Part shown: positions 6,392 to 12,587 of the stretch, piece after piece
How the letters are laid out: each line of letters opens with the position of its first letter
How positions within the stretch are numbered: position 1 is the first letter of the stretch
Assembly (NCBI GenBank): GCA_002393555.1
Contig: DGSP01000092.1
Span: 1-15,890 of the forward strand
Length of the DNA: 15,890 nt
From: Prevotellaceae bacterium UBA4359
GTDB taxonomy: Bacteria > Bacteroidota > Bacteroidia > Bacteroidales > Bacteroidaceae
Direction: 5' to 3'
Notes under the pieces: model-generated
Seen by the model: the letters and a program-made list of their open reading frames with translations, nothing else
The model's database searches: none
What the model was told of the DNA's origin: nothing
Made by a program: the position numbers and the translations under genes

Positions 6392-7945
6392 TTATAATAC
6401 AGCCCTGGCATTCATGCCGTAGGCGTTTCTTGACCATTGGTCCATATTGATAGAATTATCAATTTTTAGGCTTTTTGATGCGGTGTATCCATAAGTAGCC
6501 CACCCTGTAGTCCATTTTGTTTCATCTGTATAATCAGGATCAAGTTCTTTTGATAAGTATTGTCCATAGGAGGCATTGGAGGCTCTTCCACTTACAAATT
6601 TGTATTTTCCACTTGAACTGTCCCATTGGCCTGAATCCATTATTAAATCTCCCCATGGTAGCAAGATGTAGTTTCCATTAGGACCGACAACTTTGCTAAC
6701 CTTTATGGAATTGATGGTGGTTGTCTCTTCTACCGTGCAATATGTCATAAATTCCCTTTGTTCGGTGATTGTGGGTAGTCTCCAACTCCCTCCCCACTCA
6801 ACGGCCGCAACGTCATCTTCTTCGTCAAGAATGGTCTTCTCATCGTTTGGTGAGTATTTTGTGATAGAAGTCCGGTGCCAGTCAAAGTCTAATCCAGAAT
6901 ATGTGTAGAATTTATAGTTACGGCCAAGATCATGATAAGTCCAAAGAGGTTCATCCAATGGTACAATATCCCCCCATAAGTAATAGTGTCCTATTTCTTC
7001 GGGTGCGTTTGCTCCTATATTCATGGTTGCCCATAAAGTTCCACTTGGAAGACCTAAATCCACATAGTCATGTCCATTGGCATCGGGTACGTTGGTTATA
7101 GTGTAGTTGTATGCAGAGCCTGCCACCATGTTCTTTCCCGCAATTGTGTAGTAGTAGGAGTTGCCAGCCGAGTTCGACAGTGTAAGACTTAACGTTTGAT
7201 TGCTTAGGTCAGCAGGAGCGAGCATCGCATATACGGTAAGGCTCTCTCCATTCTCAATGGTGATATTCTTTAGATTGATATTAATGACAGATGCTGCTTT
7301 TGTTGTGGTTATAGAAGGAGTTGTTGCTTGTAAGTCAACAGTTCCGTCTGCTGTCAGTAACGCATCACTGGTCGAGATACGAAGTTTTGTGAAAGTGCCT
7401 GAAACCTTAATAGGGATTTGGAATCTCACAAAGCAACCGAGGTGCTTCATGTTCAAGTTCACATAGCCTTCGTTGTTTGGTTGTACAGCACTTGCGGCCA
7501 GATAATCGTATGCGGCTAGATGTTCTGTTGAATTGTTGGCAATTTGTGTCTGCCCTGTATATGTGACAGGGAGTTCGTTCTCAGAGACGTTGTAGTTCTT
7601 TCGATTGAAAGGATAGTAGGCGGCATACTGAAAAGATGGTCGCAGTGCCCATGCTCCACCGTCAAATGTGGCTGTCTTGCTGCCTTCTCCTTCTGAGATG
7701 GGAAACGCAACTTGGTCTCCACCGATAGGGTAGATGCCGATGGTGTCGCCTTCTGTCCATGATGAGATAAAACCTTTTTCTTCATCTACAATATAGGAAG
7801 AACGTGTTGAACCGTATTCAGCATCTTCTATTGTCACATTGATGCTTTTCAATGTTTTAGAAGAGGTAGAGTCGGAGTTCTCATCGTTGCTGCATGCACA
7901 TAGCAGTACACTGGCAACAACTGTGCAAATGATTGTCTTTGTCAT
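6392..7945 (-). CDS. Fimbrillin-like surface lipoprotein with FISUMP-type C-terminal domain
   Basis: A 517-aa lipoprotein. The signal ends in a lipobox (VLLCAC, lipidated Cys18), followed by SNDENSDS, an acidic stretch of the kind that directs Bacteroidetes lipoproteins to the cell surface. Residues about 35-285 have the fimbrillin pattern, including the ISSWTEGDTIGIYPIG strand and beta-rich segments. From about 292 the protein carries the common Bacteroidetes domain starting YVDLGLPSGTLWATMNIGA, then YYLWGD and WGGSWRLPTITEQREF. This is the FISUMP or major-paralogous-domain type. Such proteins form or cap surface fimbriae or bind external ligands. The ATG at 7945 was preferred to a TTG at 7957, since it lies 5 bp beyond the upstream stop and gives a clean signal peptide. 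The gene is in an operon with the small genes on each side. Confidence 0.87.
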   Translation of the reverse strand: MTKTIICTVVASVLLCACSNDENSDSTSSKTLKSINVTIEDAEYGSTRSSYIVDEEKGFISSWTEGDTIGIYPIGGDQVAFPISEGEGSKTATFDGGAWALRPSFQYAAYYPFNRKNYNVSENELPVTYTGQTQIANNSTEHLAAYDYLAASAVQPNNEGYVNLNMKHLGCFVRFQIPIKVSGTFTKLRISTSDALLTADGTVDLQATTPSITTTKAASVININLKNITIENGESLTVYAMLAPADLSNQTLSLTLSNSAGNSYYYTIAGKNMVAGSAYNYTITNVPDANGHDYVDLGLPSGTLWATMNIGANAPEEIGHYYLWGDIVPLDEPLWTYHDLGRNYKFYTYSGLDFDWHRTSITKYSPNDEKTILDEEDDVAAVEWGGSWRLPTITEQREFMTYCTVEETTTINSIKVSKVVGPNGNYILLPWGDLIMDSGQWDSSSGKYKFVSGRASNASYGQYLSKELDPDYTDETKWTTGWATYGYTASKSLKIDNSINMDQWSRNAYGMNARAVL

Positions 7946-7950
7946 AATGT

Positions 7951-8139
7951 TTACCAAATTGAATTGTTTAACTGATTTTCATCTTCTTGATTGTCAAATA
8001 TTATTTGACGACGTTTTTCTGAACCTCCCCATCCGGCATCGGGAATGGTTGCTTGAGTGCTTTCCTGAACCAAAATCGTTCCAATTTTGATTGTATGTTC
8101 TTTTAGTTGGGGAGATAAATACTTTTTCTTTTTTTTCAT
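7951..8139 (-). CDS. 62-aa small protein preceding the fimbrillin gene
   Basis: A small protein starting MKKKKKYLSPQLKEHTIKIG, followed by TILVQESTQATIPDAGWGG and a polar, acidic C-terminus ending in Trp. It fits the loosely defined Bacteroidetes group of short Lys-rich leader proteins found beside surface lipoprotein genes. These have no signal peptide of standard form and no assigned role. I used the ATG at 8139: a longer frame to 8301 reads through the structured RNA upstream and looks non-coding. The stop is 5 bp before the fimbrillin ATG, so the two are probably coupled. The start lies 14 bases past the T-run of the upstream RNA's terminator. Confidence 0.7.
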   Translation of the reverse strand: MKKKKKYLSPQLKEHTIKIGTILVQESTQATIPDAGWGGSEKRRQIIFDNQEDENQLNNSIW

Positions 8140-8153
8140 TAGGCTACGAGTAC

Positions 8154-8180
8154 AAAAAAGGCGTGCAACCATCCGAACGC
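8154..8180 (-). terminator. Intrinsic terminator of the structured RNA
   Basis: Minus strand: GCGT (8180-8177) pairs with ACGC (8164-8161), with an inner CGG/TTG helix across one mismatch, and then CTTTTTT. The T-run ends 14 bases before the ATG at 8139, so read-through would decide expression of the fimbrillin operon if they share a transcript. Confidence 0.55.
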
Positions 8181-8308
8181 TTGTATCATTCTTAGGTCGC
8201 CGCCAAGCACCCTTTCCCACTACAAGCACGGATAGTCCACGCCCATAGGGACGTGAACTCCCATCTGCTTGTTTTCGTGGGTGAACATTGGCGGCGTTCA
8301 AGAATGAG
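8154..8308 (-). ncRNA. Structured small RNA or attenuating leader upstream of the fimbrillin operon
   Basis: On the minus strand about 155 nt fold into one long rod. From the base, 8306-8300 pair with 8193-8187 (CATTCTT/AAGAATG), then 8296-8288 with 8206-8198 (CGCCGCCAA/TTGGCGGCG). Next, 8281-8277 pair with 8220-8216, 8271-8266 with 8228-8223, and 8259-8252 with 8241-8234. The tip is CCC-TAT-GGG. A separate GC hairpin (8180-8161) followed by six T forms a terminator at 8159-8154. A CAGCTTTG box at 8313-8320 would place the transcript start at the first paired base. A rod with internal bulges resembles 6S RNA, but I cannot identify a family. It could act in trans, or in cis through the terminator placed just before the 62-aa gene. 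Confidence 0.65.
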
Positions 8309-8664
8309 AAAACAAAGCTGTGAAAGCTCTATCGTATGTATTTTATTCTTTCTTCGAATGGAAACGCAATCCTTTTGTTATCAGTTTTGTTAATAATCTC
8401 TGTAGGGCATGTTTGCATGGCAAAGCATGCTCTGAAAAGGAGTGATACGTTTCTTTTCTTTCTGTTTCTTGTGAAAATAATTTAAAGGGTTAATACTTCT
8501 TTTAATTGGGTTTCTGTTGCAAATTTACGATGATTTATTGGTTCTGTCAAGAAAAAGATGGAAATGTTTTGTCTTTTTCAAAAATAGAGAGTCTTTGGAC
8601 TGTGAGAAATGTGGGTGTTTTACAATTTTTGTGTATTTCGTTTTTTGTTTACTTTTTTTATATT
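8309..8664. other. AT-rich divergent intergenic region with one hairpin
   Basis: No convincing gene was found between the structured RNA and the glycerate kinase promoter. The stretch is AT-rich with many T-runs. It contains a near-perfect inverted repeat at 8404-8433 (about 13 bp each side, centre GCATGTTTGC-ATG-GCAAAGCATGC, one bulged G) without a T-run. A CAGCTTTG box for the minus-strand RNA lies at 8313-8320. An open frame continuing upstream from the kinase start is low-complexity and hydrophobic and is not taken as coding. Confidence 0.5.
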
Positions 8665-8672
8665 TACCTTTG
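8665..8672 (+). promoter_or_regulatory. Promoter -7 box for the glycerate kinase operon
   Basis: TACCTTTG matches TAnnTTTG exactly. A TTTG lies at 8644-8647, a 17-bp spacer, slightly short for the usual -33 element. Four bases separate the box from the ATG at 8677, as at sstT. Confidence 0.65.
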
Positions 8673-8676
8673 TGGC

Positions 8677-9825
8677 ATGAAAATTGTTTTGGCTTTTGAT
8701 TCCTATAAAGGTTGCCTCTCGGCGTCAGACGTGTGTGCTGCTGCACGCGAGGGAGTGCTGTCGGTGTGTCCCGATGCAGAGGTGGTCTCTGTGCCGCTGA
8801 GCGATGGGGGCGAGGGGCTGGTGGAGTGCTTTCTGCGCCTGGGGAAGGGGAAAAAGGTGAGTGTGCCTGTGCATGGGCCTTTGATGGAGGAGGTGGAGGC
8901 GACGTATGCCCTCAGTCATGATGGCGAGACCGCCTACATGGAGATGGCGAGTGCGTGTGGCTTGACCTTGGTGGCGGAGGAGAAGCGGAACGTGATGGAT
9001 GCGACCACGTATGGCTTGGGCGAGATGATGGCGGATGCTTGGAGCCGGGGAGTGCGGCACATCGTGCTGGGCATTGGCGGTTCTGCCACCTGCGATGCGG
9101 GCATGGGTATGCTGGAGGCATTGCGTAGCCGCTACTGCCTCTTTGACGATAGCCCGAAAGAGGTGCTTCCACAGCCTCTTAACCGACGTCCCCGACGTCG
9201 GTCAACCGATGTCCCCGATGTCGGTCAACCGATGTCCCCGACGTCGGTTTTGACCGTTGCGTGTGATGTCGATAACCCTCTCTACGGAGAGTCGGGGGCG
9301 GCTTGCGTGTTTGCCCCTCAGAAGGGAGCGACACCCGAGCAGGTGGAGATGTTGGACAGGCGGTTGCGGGCTTTTGCCTTGGCAACGGAAGAGTTGGGAT
9401 TGGCGAGGCCGGAAGATGCTTTCCGTCCGGGGGCTGGTGCTGCTGGCGGATTGGGCTATGCGCTGCTGACGTATCTGGGGGCGGAGTTGCGGTCGGGCAT
9501 CGAGATTGTGCTTGACGAGTGTGGGTTCGACTCGTTGCTGCTGGGGGCAGATGTGGTGCTGACGGGTGAGGGCTGTTCTGATGGGCAGACGGTGCATGGA
9601 AAGGTGGCGGCAGGGGTGCTGAACCGGGCGAAGAAGAGGGGGGTGAAGACGGTGCTGATGTCGGGACAAGTGAAGGAAAAGGAGGCACTGATGGCAGGTG
9701 GTTTCGAGCGGTTGATGTGTGTGAACGAGGGCGATGAAAGGCCGCTGGAGGTGCTGATGCGGCCAGAGGTGGCGAGGGAGAATATAAGAAGAGCATGTCA
9801 GCGGCTGATGGAGGAATGGGAATGA
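8677..9825 (+). CDS. glxK: Glycerate kinase with an internal repeat insertion
   Basis: A 382-aa glycerate kinase of the GarK/GlxK family, which phosphorylates D-glycerate. It starts MKIVLAFDSYKGCLSA, the conserved opening, and continues with VPLSDGGEGLVECF, YMEMASACGLTLV and LGIGGSATCDAGMGML. Later motifs are TVACDVDNPLYG, FAPQKGAT and GEGCSDGQTVHGK (substrate site). I chose the ATG at 8677 because it gives the family N-terminus and lies beside a promoter box; the frame continues upstream to 8506 but with unrelated residues. Residues 169-191 are encoded by three tandem 23-bp palindromic units. They replace the variable loop that normally precedes the TVACDVDNP strand. All catalytic motifs remain, so the enzyme is probably active. 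The stop overlaps the next ATG by ATGA. Confidence 0.92.
   Translation: MKIVLAFDSYKGCLSASDVCAAAREGVLSVCPDAEVVSVPLSDGGEGLVECFLRLGKGKKVSVPVHGPLMEEVEATYALSHDGETAYMEMASACGLTLVAEEKRNVMDATTYGLGEMMADAWSRGVRHIVLGIGGSATCDAGMGMLEALRSRYCLFDDSPKEVLPQPLNRRPRRRSTDVPDVGQPMSPTSVLTVACDVDNPLYGESGAACVFAPQKGATPEQVEMLDRRLRAFALATEELGLARPEDAFRPGAGAAGGLGYALLTYLGAELRSGIEIVLDECGFDSLLLGADVVLTGEGCSDGQTVHGKVAAGVLNRAKKRGVKTVLMSGQVKEKEALMAGGFERLMCVNEGDERPLEVLMRPEVARENIRRACQRLMEEWE
9181..9249 (+). repeat. Three tandem 23-bp palindromic units inside glycerate kinase
   Basis: Units at 9181-9203, 9204-9226 and 9227-9249. Each reads AACCGAYGTCCCCGAYGTCG followed by GTC (GTT in the last). Each is a hairpin: ACCGAYGTC pairs with GAYGTCGGT across a CCC loop, perfectly in unit 1 and with G-T pairs in units 2 and 3. 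One unit is not a multiple of three, but three make 69 bp, keeping the kinase frame. Successive units are therefore translated in three different frames. Confidence 0.95.
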
Positions 9826-10724
9826 AGGAGAATCCTTGGAAAAAGTTTTTCTATTTTCAGAAGAGCGACCGCAGGGCTATTGTGGCGTTGGGCTGCATTG
9901 CGGTGTTTGCTGTGGGTGTGCTGATGCTGAGAAAAAGACCCTCTCCCCAACCCTCCCCCATAATGGGGAGGGAGACCATGCGGGGTGTTGGAAACGAGCC
10001 GGATGGTCTCCCTATTATGGGGGAGATGTCCGCAGGACAGAGGGGGTCTTTCGACCCCAATTCCGTGGATTCGCTCACGCTTGTGGGCTTCGGCATCAAA
10101 CCGTGGAAGGTGAAGAATTTTCTCCACTATCGTGCCGCAGGGAAGGTGTTCCGCTCGGCAAAGGATATAGGAAACACGTATGGATGGACAGAAGAGGATG
10201 TGGAGCGGCTGGCTCCGTATGTGAGGGTAGGGGCTGCTTATCGGAAGAAGAAAGAGGCATCTCGTGATGAGGACAGAAAAGTGTATAGGGAAGAAACATC
10301 CAAACCTATGGAAACGAGAAAGTTTCAGACCATGACAAAGGTGGATGTGAACGAAGCGGACACGGCTCTGTTGCGGCGCATTCCGGGTGTGGGCGAAAAA
10401 ATCAGTGAGGCAATCGTGCGCTATCGGGAGCGGTTGGGCGGTTTCCATTCGGTGGAACAACTGAGGGAAATCAAGATTGTCTCGCCCGAACTCTTGGAGT
10501 GGTTCACCGTCTCCTCTCCTTCTGCTGTTCAGAAGGTGAACCTCAATCAGGCTTCTTTCCAAGCCTTGAATAGCCACCCTTACATCTCCTACGAACAAAC
10601 GAAATCGCTGCTGCAATACCGCCGTTTGTACGGAGACGTGAAGGACGAAGCCACGCTGCTTTCCACTGGCATTTTCACGCAGGAAGAACTGGAAAAGTTA
10701 AGGCCTTACATCGCTTATGAATAA
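9822..10724 (+). CDS. Membrane-anchored helix-hairpin-helix (ComEA-like) protein
   Basis: A 300-aa protein. Residues 1-17 are cytoplasmic, and one membrane helix spans about 18-36 (RAIVALGCIAVFAVGVLML). The rest contains repeated helix-hairpin-helix units: one near 77-135 (FDPNSVDSLTLVGFGIKPWK), a clear ComEA-type unit at 174-225 (VDVNEADTALLRRIPGVGEK), and a third at 238-298 (VNLNQASFQALNSHPYIS). HhH units bind DNA backbone without sequence preference, and relatives act in DNA uptake or are uncharacterised membrane proteins. The ATG at 9822 overlaps the kinase stop as ATGA, so I preferred it to an upstream ATG at 9795. Residues 39-75 are encoded by a repetitive element inserted beside the membrane helix. 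The stop overlaps the transposase start. Confidence 0.85.
   Translation: MKENPWKKFFYFQKSDRRAIVALGCIAVFAVGVLMLRKRPSPQPSPIMGRETMRGVGNEPDGLPIMGEMSAGQRGSFDPNSVDSLTLVGFGIKPWKVKNFLHYRAAGKVFRSAKDIGNTYGWTEEDVERLAPYVRVGAAYRKKKEASRDEDRKVYREETSKPMETRKFQTMTKVDVNEADTALLRRIPGVGEKISEAIVRYRERLGGFHSVEQLREIKIVSPELLEWFTVSSPSAVQKVNLNQASFQALNSHPYISYEQTKSLLQYRRLYGDVKDEATLLSTGIFTQEELEKLRPYIAYE
9938..10048 (+). repeat. Palindromic repeat element, copy 2, in frame in the HhH gene
   Basis: A 111-bp element, 37 codons long, homologous to the one at 2097-2216. Left half: CCCTCCCC-CATAAT-GGGGAGGG. An inverted pair GGGAGACCAT / ATGGTCTCCC spans the centre. Right half: a CTCCC..GGGAG palindrome, then TGTCC-GCA-GGACA. It is translated starting RPSPQPSPIMGRETMRG, another frame than copy 1. 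All sense frames across it appear open. Confidence 0.85.
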
Positions 10725-11760
10725 AGAAGAATACGAGAAGCATAAGCCTTTCGCTGGCGAAAAAAAACCTTCGATGTTGCGCCGAAGGGTAGGTCACGAC
10801 TATGAGTCTCGCCGCATGTACCTCATCACGATGACGGTGGAGGGGCGGAGGCCGCTGTTGGGGCGGTTGGCTGGGAGGAGCGATGCCCCCGAAGGGTCAG
10901 CGGATTGGCCGCATGTGGAGTTGTCGGAGTTGGGAAAGGCTGTGGAGTATGAGTGGATGAATGTGACAAAGTATCACCCGGAGGTGTCGGTAGTGGCTCT
11001 CCAAATCATGCCTGACCATCTGCATGGCATTCTCTTTGTGCATGAGCGTATGCCACAGCATTTAGGACATATCATCAAGGGTTTTAAGGCAAGCACCAAC
11101 AAGCACTATCGCCGCCTTGTTCTTGGTGTTGAGTCTGCTGCGACGCCGTCGCAGCAAAGAAGACAAGGGGAAAAGCGGGACCGAAGCCTTGACAACCGCC
11201 AACAGGGCATGCTGTGGAGCCTTGGCTACAACGACCACATCCTTTCTGGCAAAGACGAACTCCAGCGGTGGCTCAACTATCTCCGCACCAACCCTCTTCG
11301 CCTTGCCATCAAACGTGAACACCCCGACCTTTTCCGCGTCCGCTTCGGCCTTGCCATTGCAGGACAGACCTATGCTGCTATAGGCAACCAGTTTCTCCTC
11401 AACAATCCGCAGAAACTGCAAGTGCAATGCTCCCGAAGCCTCACCGATGAGCAAGTGGCAGAGCAGGTGGCTCTTTTCCTCGCCAAAGCACGGCAGGGGG
11501 CAGTGCTCGTCTCTCCAGCCATCTCCAAAGGCGAGCAAGCCATCATGCGCGCCGCACTCGATGCCCGCCTCCCCCTCATCTTCCTCACCCCTTGGGGCTT
11601 TAACACCTTCTCCAAACCAGGTCACCAGTACTTCCAAGCCTGTGCCGAAGGCCGCCTCCTCATCCTTGCCCCATGGGAACACCAGAACCAGCGCATCCCC
11701 CTCACAAGAGAGATGTGCATGGCTTTGAATGGGATGACAAAGAACATCTGTGAGAGGTGA
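10717..11760 (+). CDS. REP-associated tyrosine transposase (RAYT) with C-terminal Rossmann-like domain
   Basis: A 347-aa protein. Residues about 20-205 are a Y1 (IS200-like) transposase domain of the RAYT branch. The HUH motif is H101-L-H103 within LQIMPDHLHGILF, and the probable catalytic tyrosine is Y171 in LGYNDHIL. Such enzymes nick and join single-stranded DNA at REP hairpins. Residues about 207-345 form an extra domain with alternating strands and helices (GAVLVSPAISKGEQAIMRAA, then LPLIFLTPWG and GRLLILAPWE). It recalls DprA/LOG-type Rossmann folds and is shared, to my knowledge, by Bacteroidetes RAYTs. A REP-like palindrome encodes residues 140-148. The ATG overlaps the HhH gene's stop by 8 bp, placing this transposase in a three-gene operon. 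Neither IS ends nor a target-site duplication was seen. Confidence 0.88.
   Translation: MNKEEYEKHKPFAGEKKPSMLRRRVGHDYESRRMYLITMTVEGRRPLLGRLAGRSDAPEGSADWPHVELSELGKAVEYEWMNVTKYHPEVSVVALQIMPDHLHGILFVHERMPQHLGHIIKGFKASTNKHYRRLVLGVESAATPSQQRRQGEKRDRSLDNRQQGMLWSLGYNDHILSGKDELQRWLNYLRTNPLRLAIKREHPDLFRVRFGLAIAGQTYAAIGNQFLLNNPQKLQVQCSRSLTDEQVAEQVALFLAKARQGAVLVSPAISKGEQAIMRAALDARLPLIFLTPWGFNTFSKPGHQYFQACAEGRLLILAPWEHQNQRIPLTREMCMALNGMTKNICER
11134..11158 (+). repeat. REP-like palindrome, copy B, inside the RAYT gene
   Basis: A perfect 9-bp hairpin, TGCTGCGAC (11136-11144) with GTCGCAGCA (11148-11156), with loop GCC. It shares 20 of 25 positions with copy A read on the minus strand (357-333), including the flanking TC before and AA after the hairpin. 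Two pairs differ by compensatory change (T-A to C-G, G-C to A-T). It falls between the HUH motif and the catalytic tyrosine, in a loop-like region. Confidence 0.7.
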
Positions 11761-11778
11761 AATGGAAGTGAGGATACT

Positions 11779-11817
11779 CATAACCAGAGTTAAGTAGTGT
11801 TATGGTTAAGTTTTTTT
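11779..11817 (+). terminator. Possible weak terminator after the RAYT gene
   Basis: CATAAC (11779-11784) can pair with GTTATG (11799-11804), followed by six bases and then seven T. The stem is short and AT-rich and the loop is long, so this is uncertain. It is the only candidate between the operon and the dehydrogenase promoter. Confidence 0.3.
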
Positions 11818-11852
11818 AGCGTTGTAATTTATGCTTTATGGCTCAAAACACG

Positions 11853-11860
11853 TAACTTTG
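11853..11860 (+). promoter_or_regulatory. Promoter -7 box for the dehydrogenase gene
   Basis: TAACTTTG matches TAnnTTTG. It lies 11 bases ahead of the ATG at 11872 and supports that start over one at 11797. No convincing -33 element was found. Confidence 0.6.
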
Positions 11861-11871
11861 TGGAAAAAACA

Positions 11872-12585
11872 ATGAATATATTGATTGTTGGTGCCACATC
11901 GGGCATAGGAAAGGCTCTTTTGGAGAAATATGTGGAGGTGGGGAATTTTGTGGTGGCTATTGGTCGTCGGCAACAGCTATTGGATGAGTTATACAAAAAG
12001 TATAACGGCAAAGTGTTGGGAGAAATGGCTGATGTGACAGATGTAGAGGCAATAGGGATGGTGATGGAGAACATACAAAAGAGGTTGGGTGTGATTGATT
12101 TGGCGATAGTTTGTGCAGGCACAGGAGAACTTAATCCTTCTCTTGATAACGAATTGGAGAACCCTTCTATACAGACAAATGTGGTGGGGTGGACGTTTGT
12201 GGTAGATGCTTTGTTTCATTTGTTTGAGCAACAAGGCAAAGGGCATTTAGTTGCTATCACGTCTGTTGGAGGTCTCCGAGGCGAGCCAATGGCACCTGCT
12301 TATAGTGCGACGAAAGCCTATCAAATCAATTATATGGAGGCTCTTCGGAAAAAGGCCTATAAAGAAGGTAAAATGATCACAGTGACAGATATACGTCCTG
12401 GGCTTGTTGATACAGCTATGGCAAAGGGCGAAGGTTTATTTTGGGTGATGCCTGTGGACAAAGTGGCTTCACAAATTATTGCTGCCATCAGAAAGAAGAA
12501 GAGCGTGAAGTACGTCACAAAAAGATGGCATGTACTTGCTTTTCTGAACAAGCACATGCCATGGCTCTTGTATAAACGGATATAA
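11872..12585 (+). CDS. Short-chain dehydrogenase/reductase
   Basis: A 237-aa classical SDR. The NAD(P)-binding glycine motif is GATSGIGKA at residues 7-15. A DVTD cofactor-edge motif is present, followed by VCAGTG in place of the usual NNAG. The catalytic serine is in AITSVGGL, and the YxxxK pair is in PAYSATKAY. The substrate-side segment DIRPGLVDTAMA follows the usual PG motif. Length is normal. The ATG at 11872 starts directly at the first beta strand and follows a promoter box. The C-terminal tail ends in a basic and hydrophobic stretch (HMPWLLYKRI) that may touch the membrane. The substrate is unknown. It converges on trpS with two bases between the stops. Confidence 0.9.
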   Translation: MNILIVGATSGIGKALLEKYVEVGNFVVAIGRRQQLLDELYKKYNGKVLGEMADVTDVEAIGMVMENIQKRLGVIDLAIVCAGTGELNPSLDNELENPSIQTNVVGWTFVVDALFHLFEQQGKGHLVAITSVGGLRGEPMAPAYSATKAYQINYMEALRKKAYKEGKMITVTDIRPGLVDTAMAKGEGLFWVMPVDKVASQIIAAIRKKKSVKYVTKRWHVLAFLNKHMPWLLYKRI

Positions 12586-12587
12586 TC

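Noticed and set aside
8140..8301. Upstream extension of the 62-aa gene
   Set aside because: It would translate the helices of the structured RNA. The ATG at 8139 follows the terminator and gives the Lys-rich opening.
8506..8676. Upstream extension of glycerate kinase
   Set aside because: Low-complexity hydrophobic residues with no family match, and the promoter box lies inside it.
10365..10380. Half of the REP-like palindrome (TCTGTTGCGGCGC) in the HhH gene
   Set aside because: There is no second arm, and these codons encode the conserved LLRRIPG of the HhH motif.
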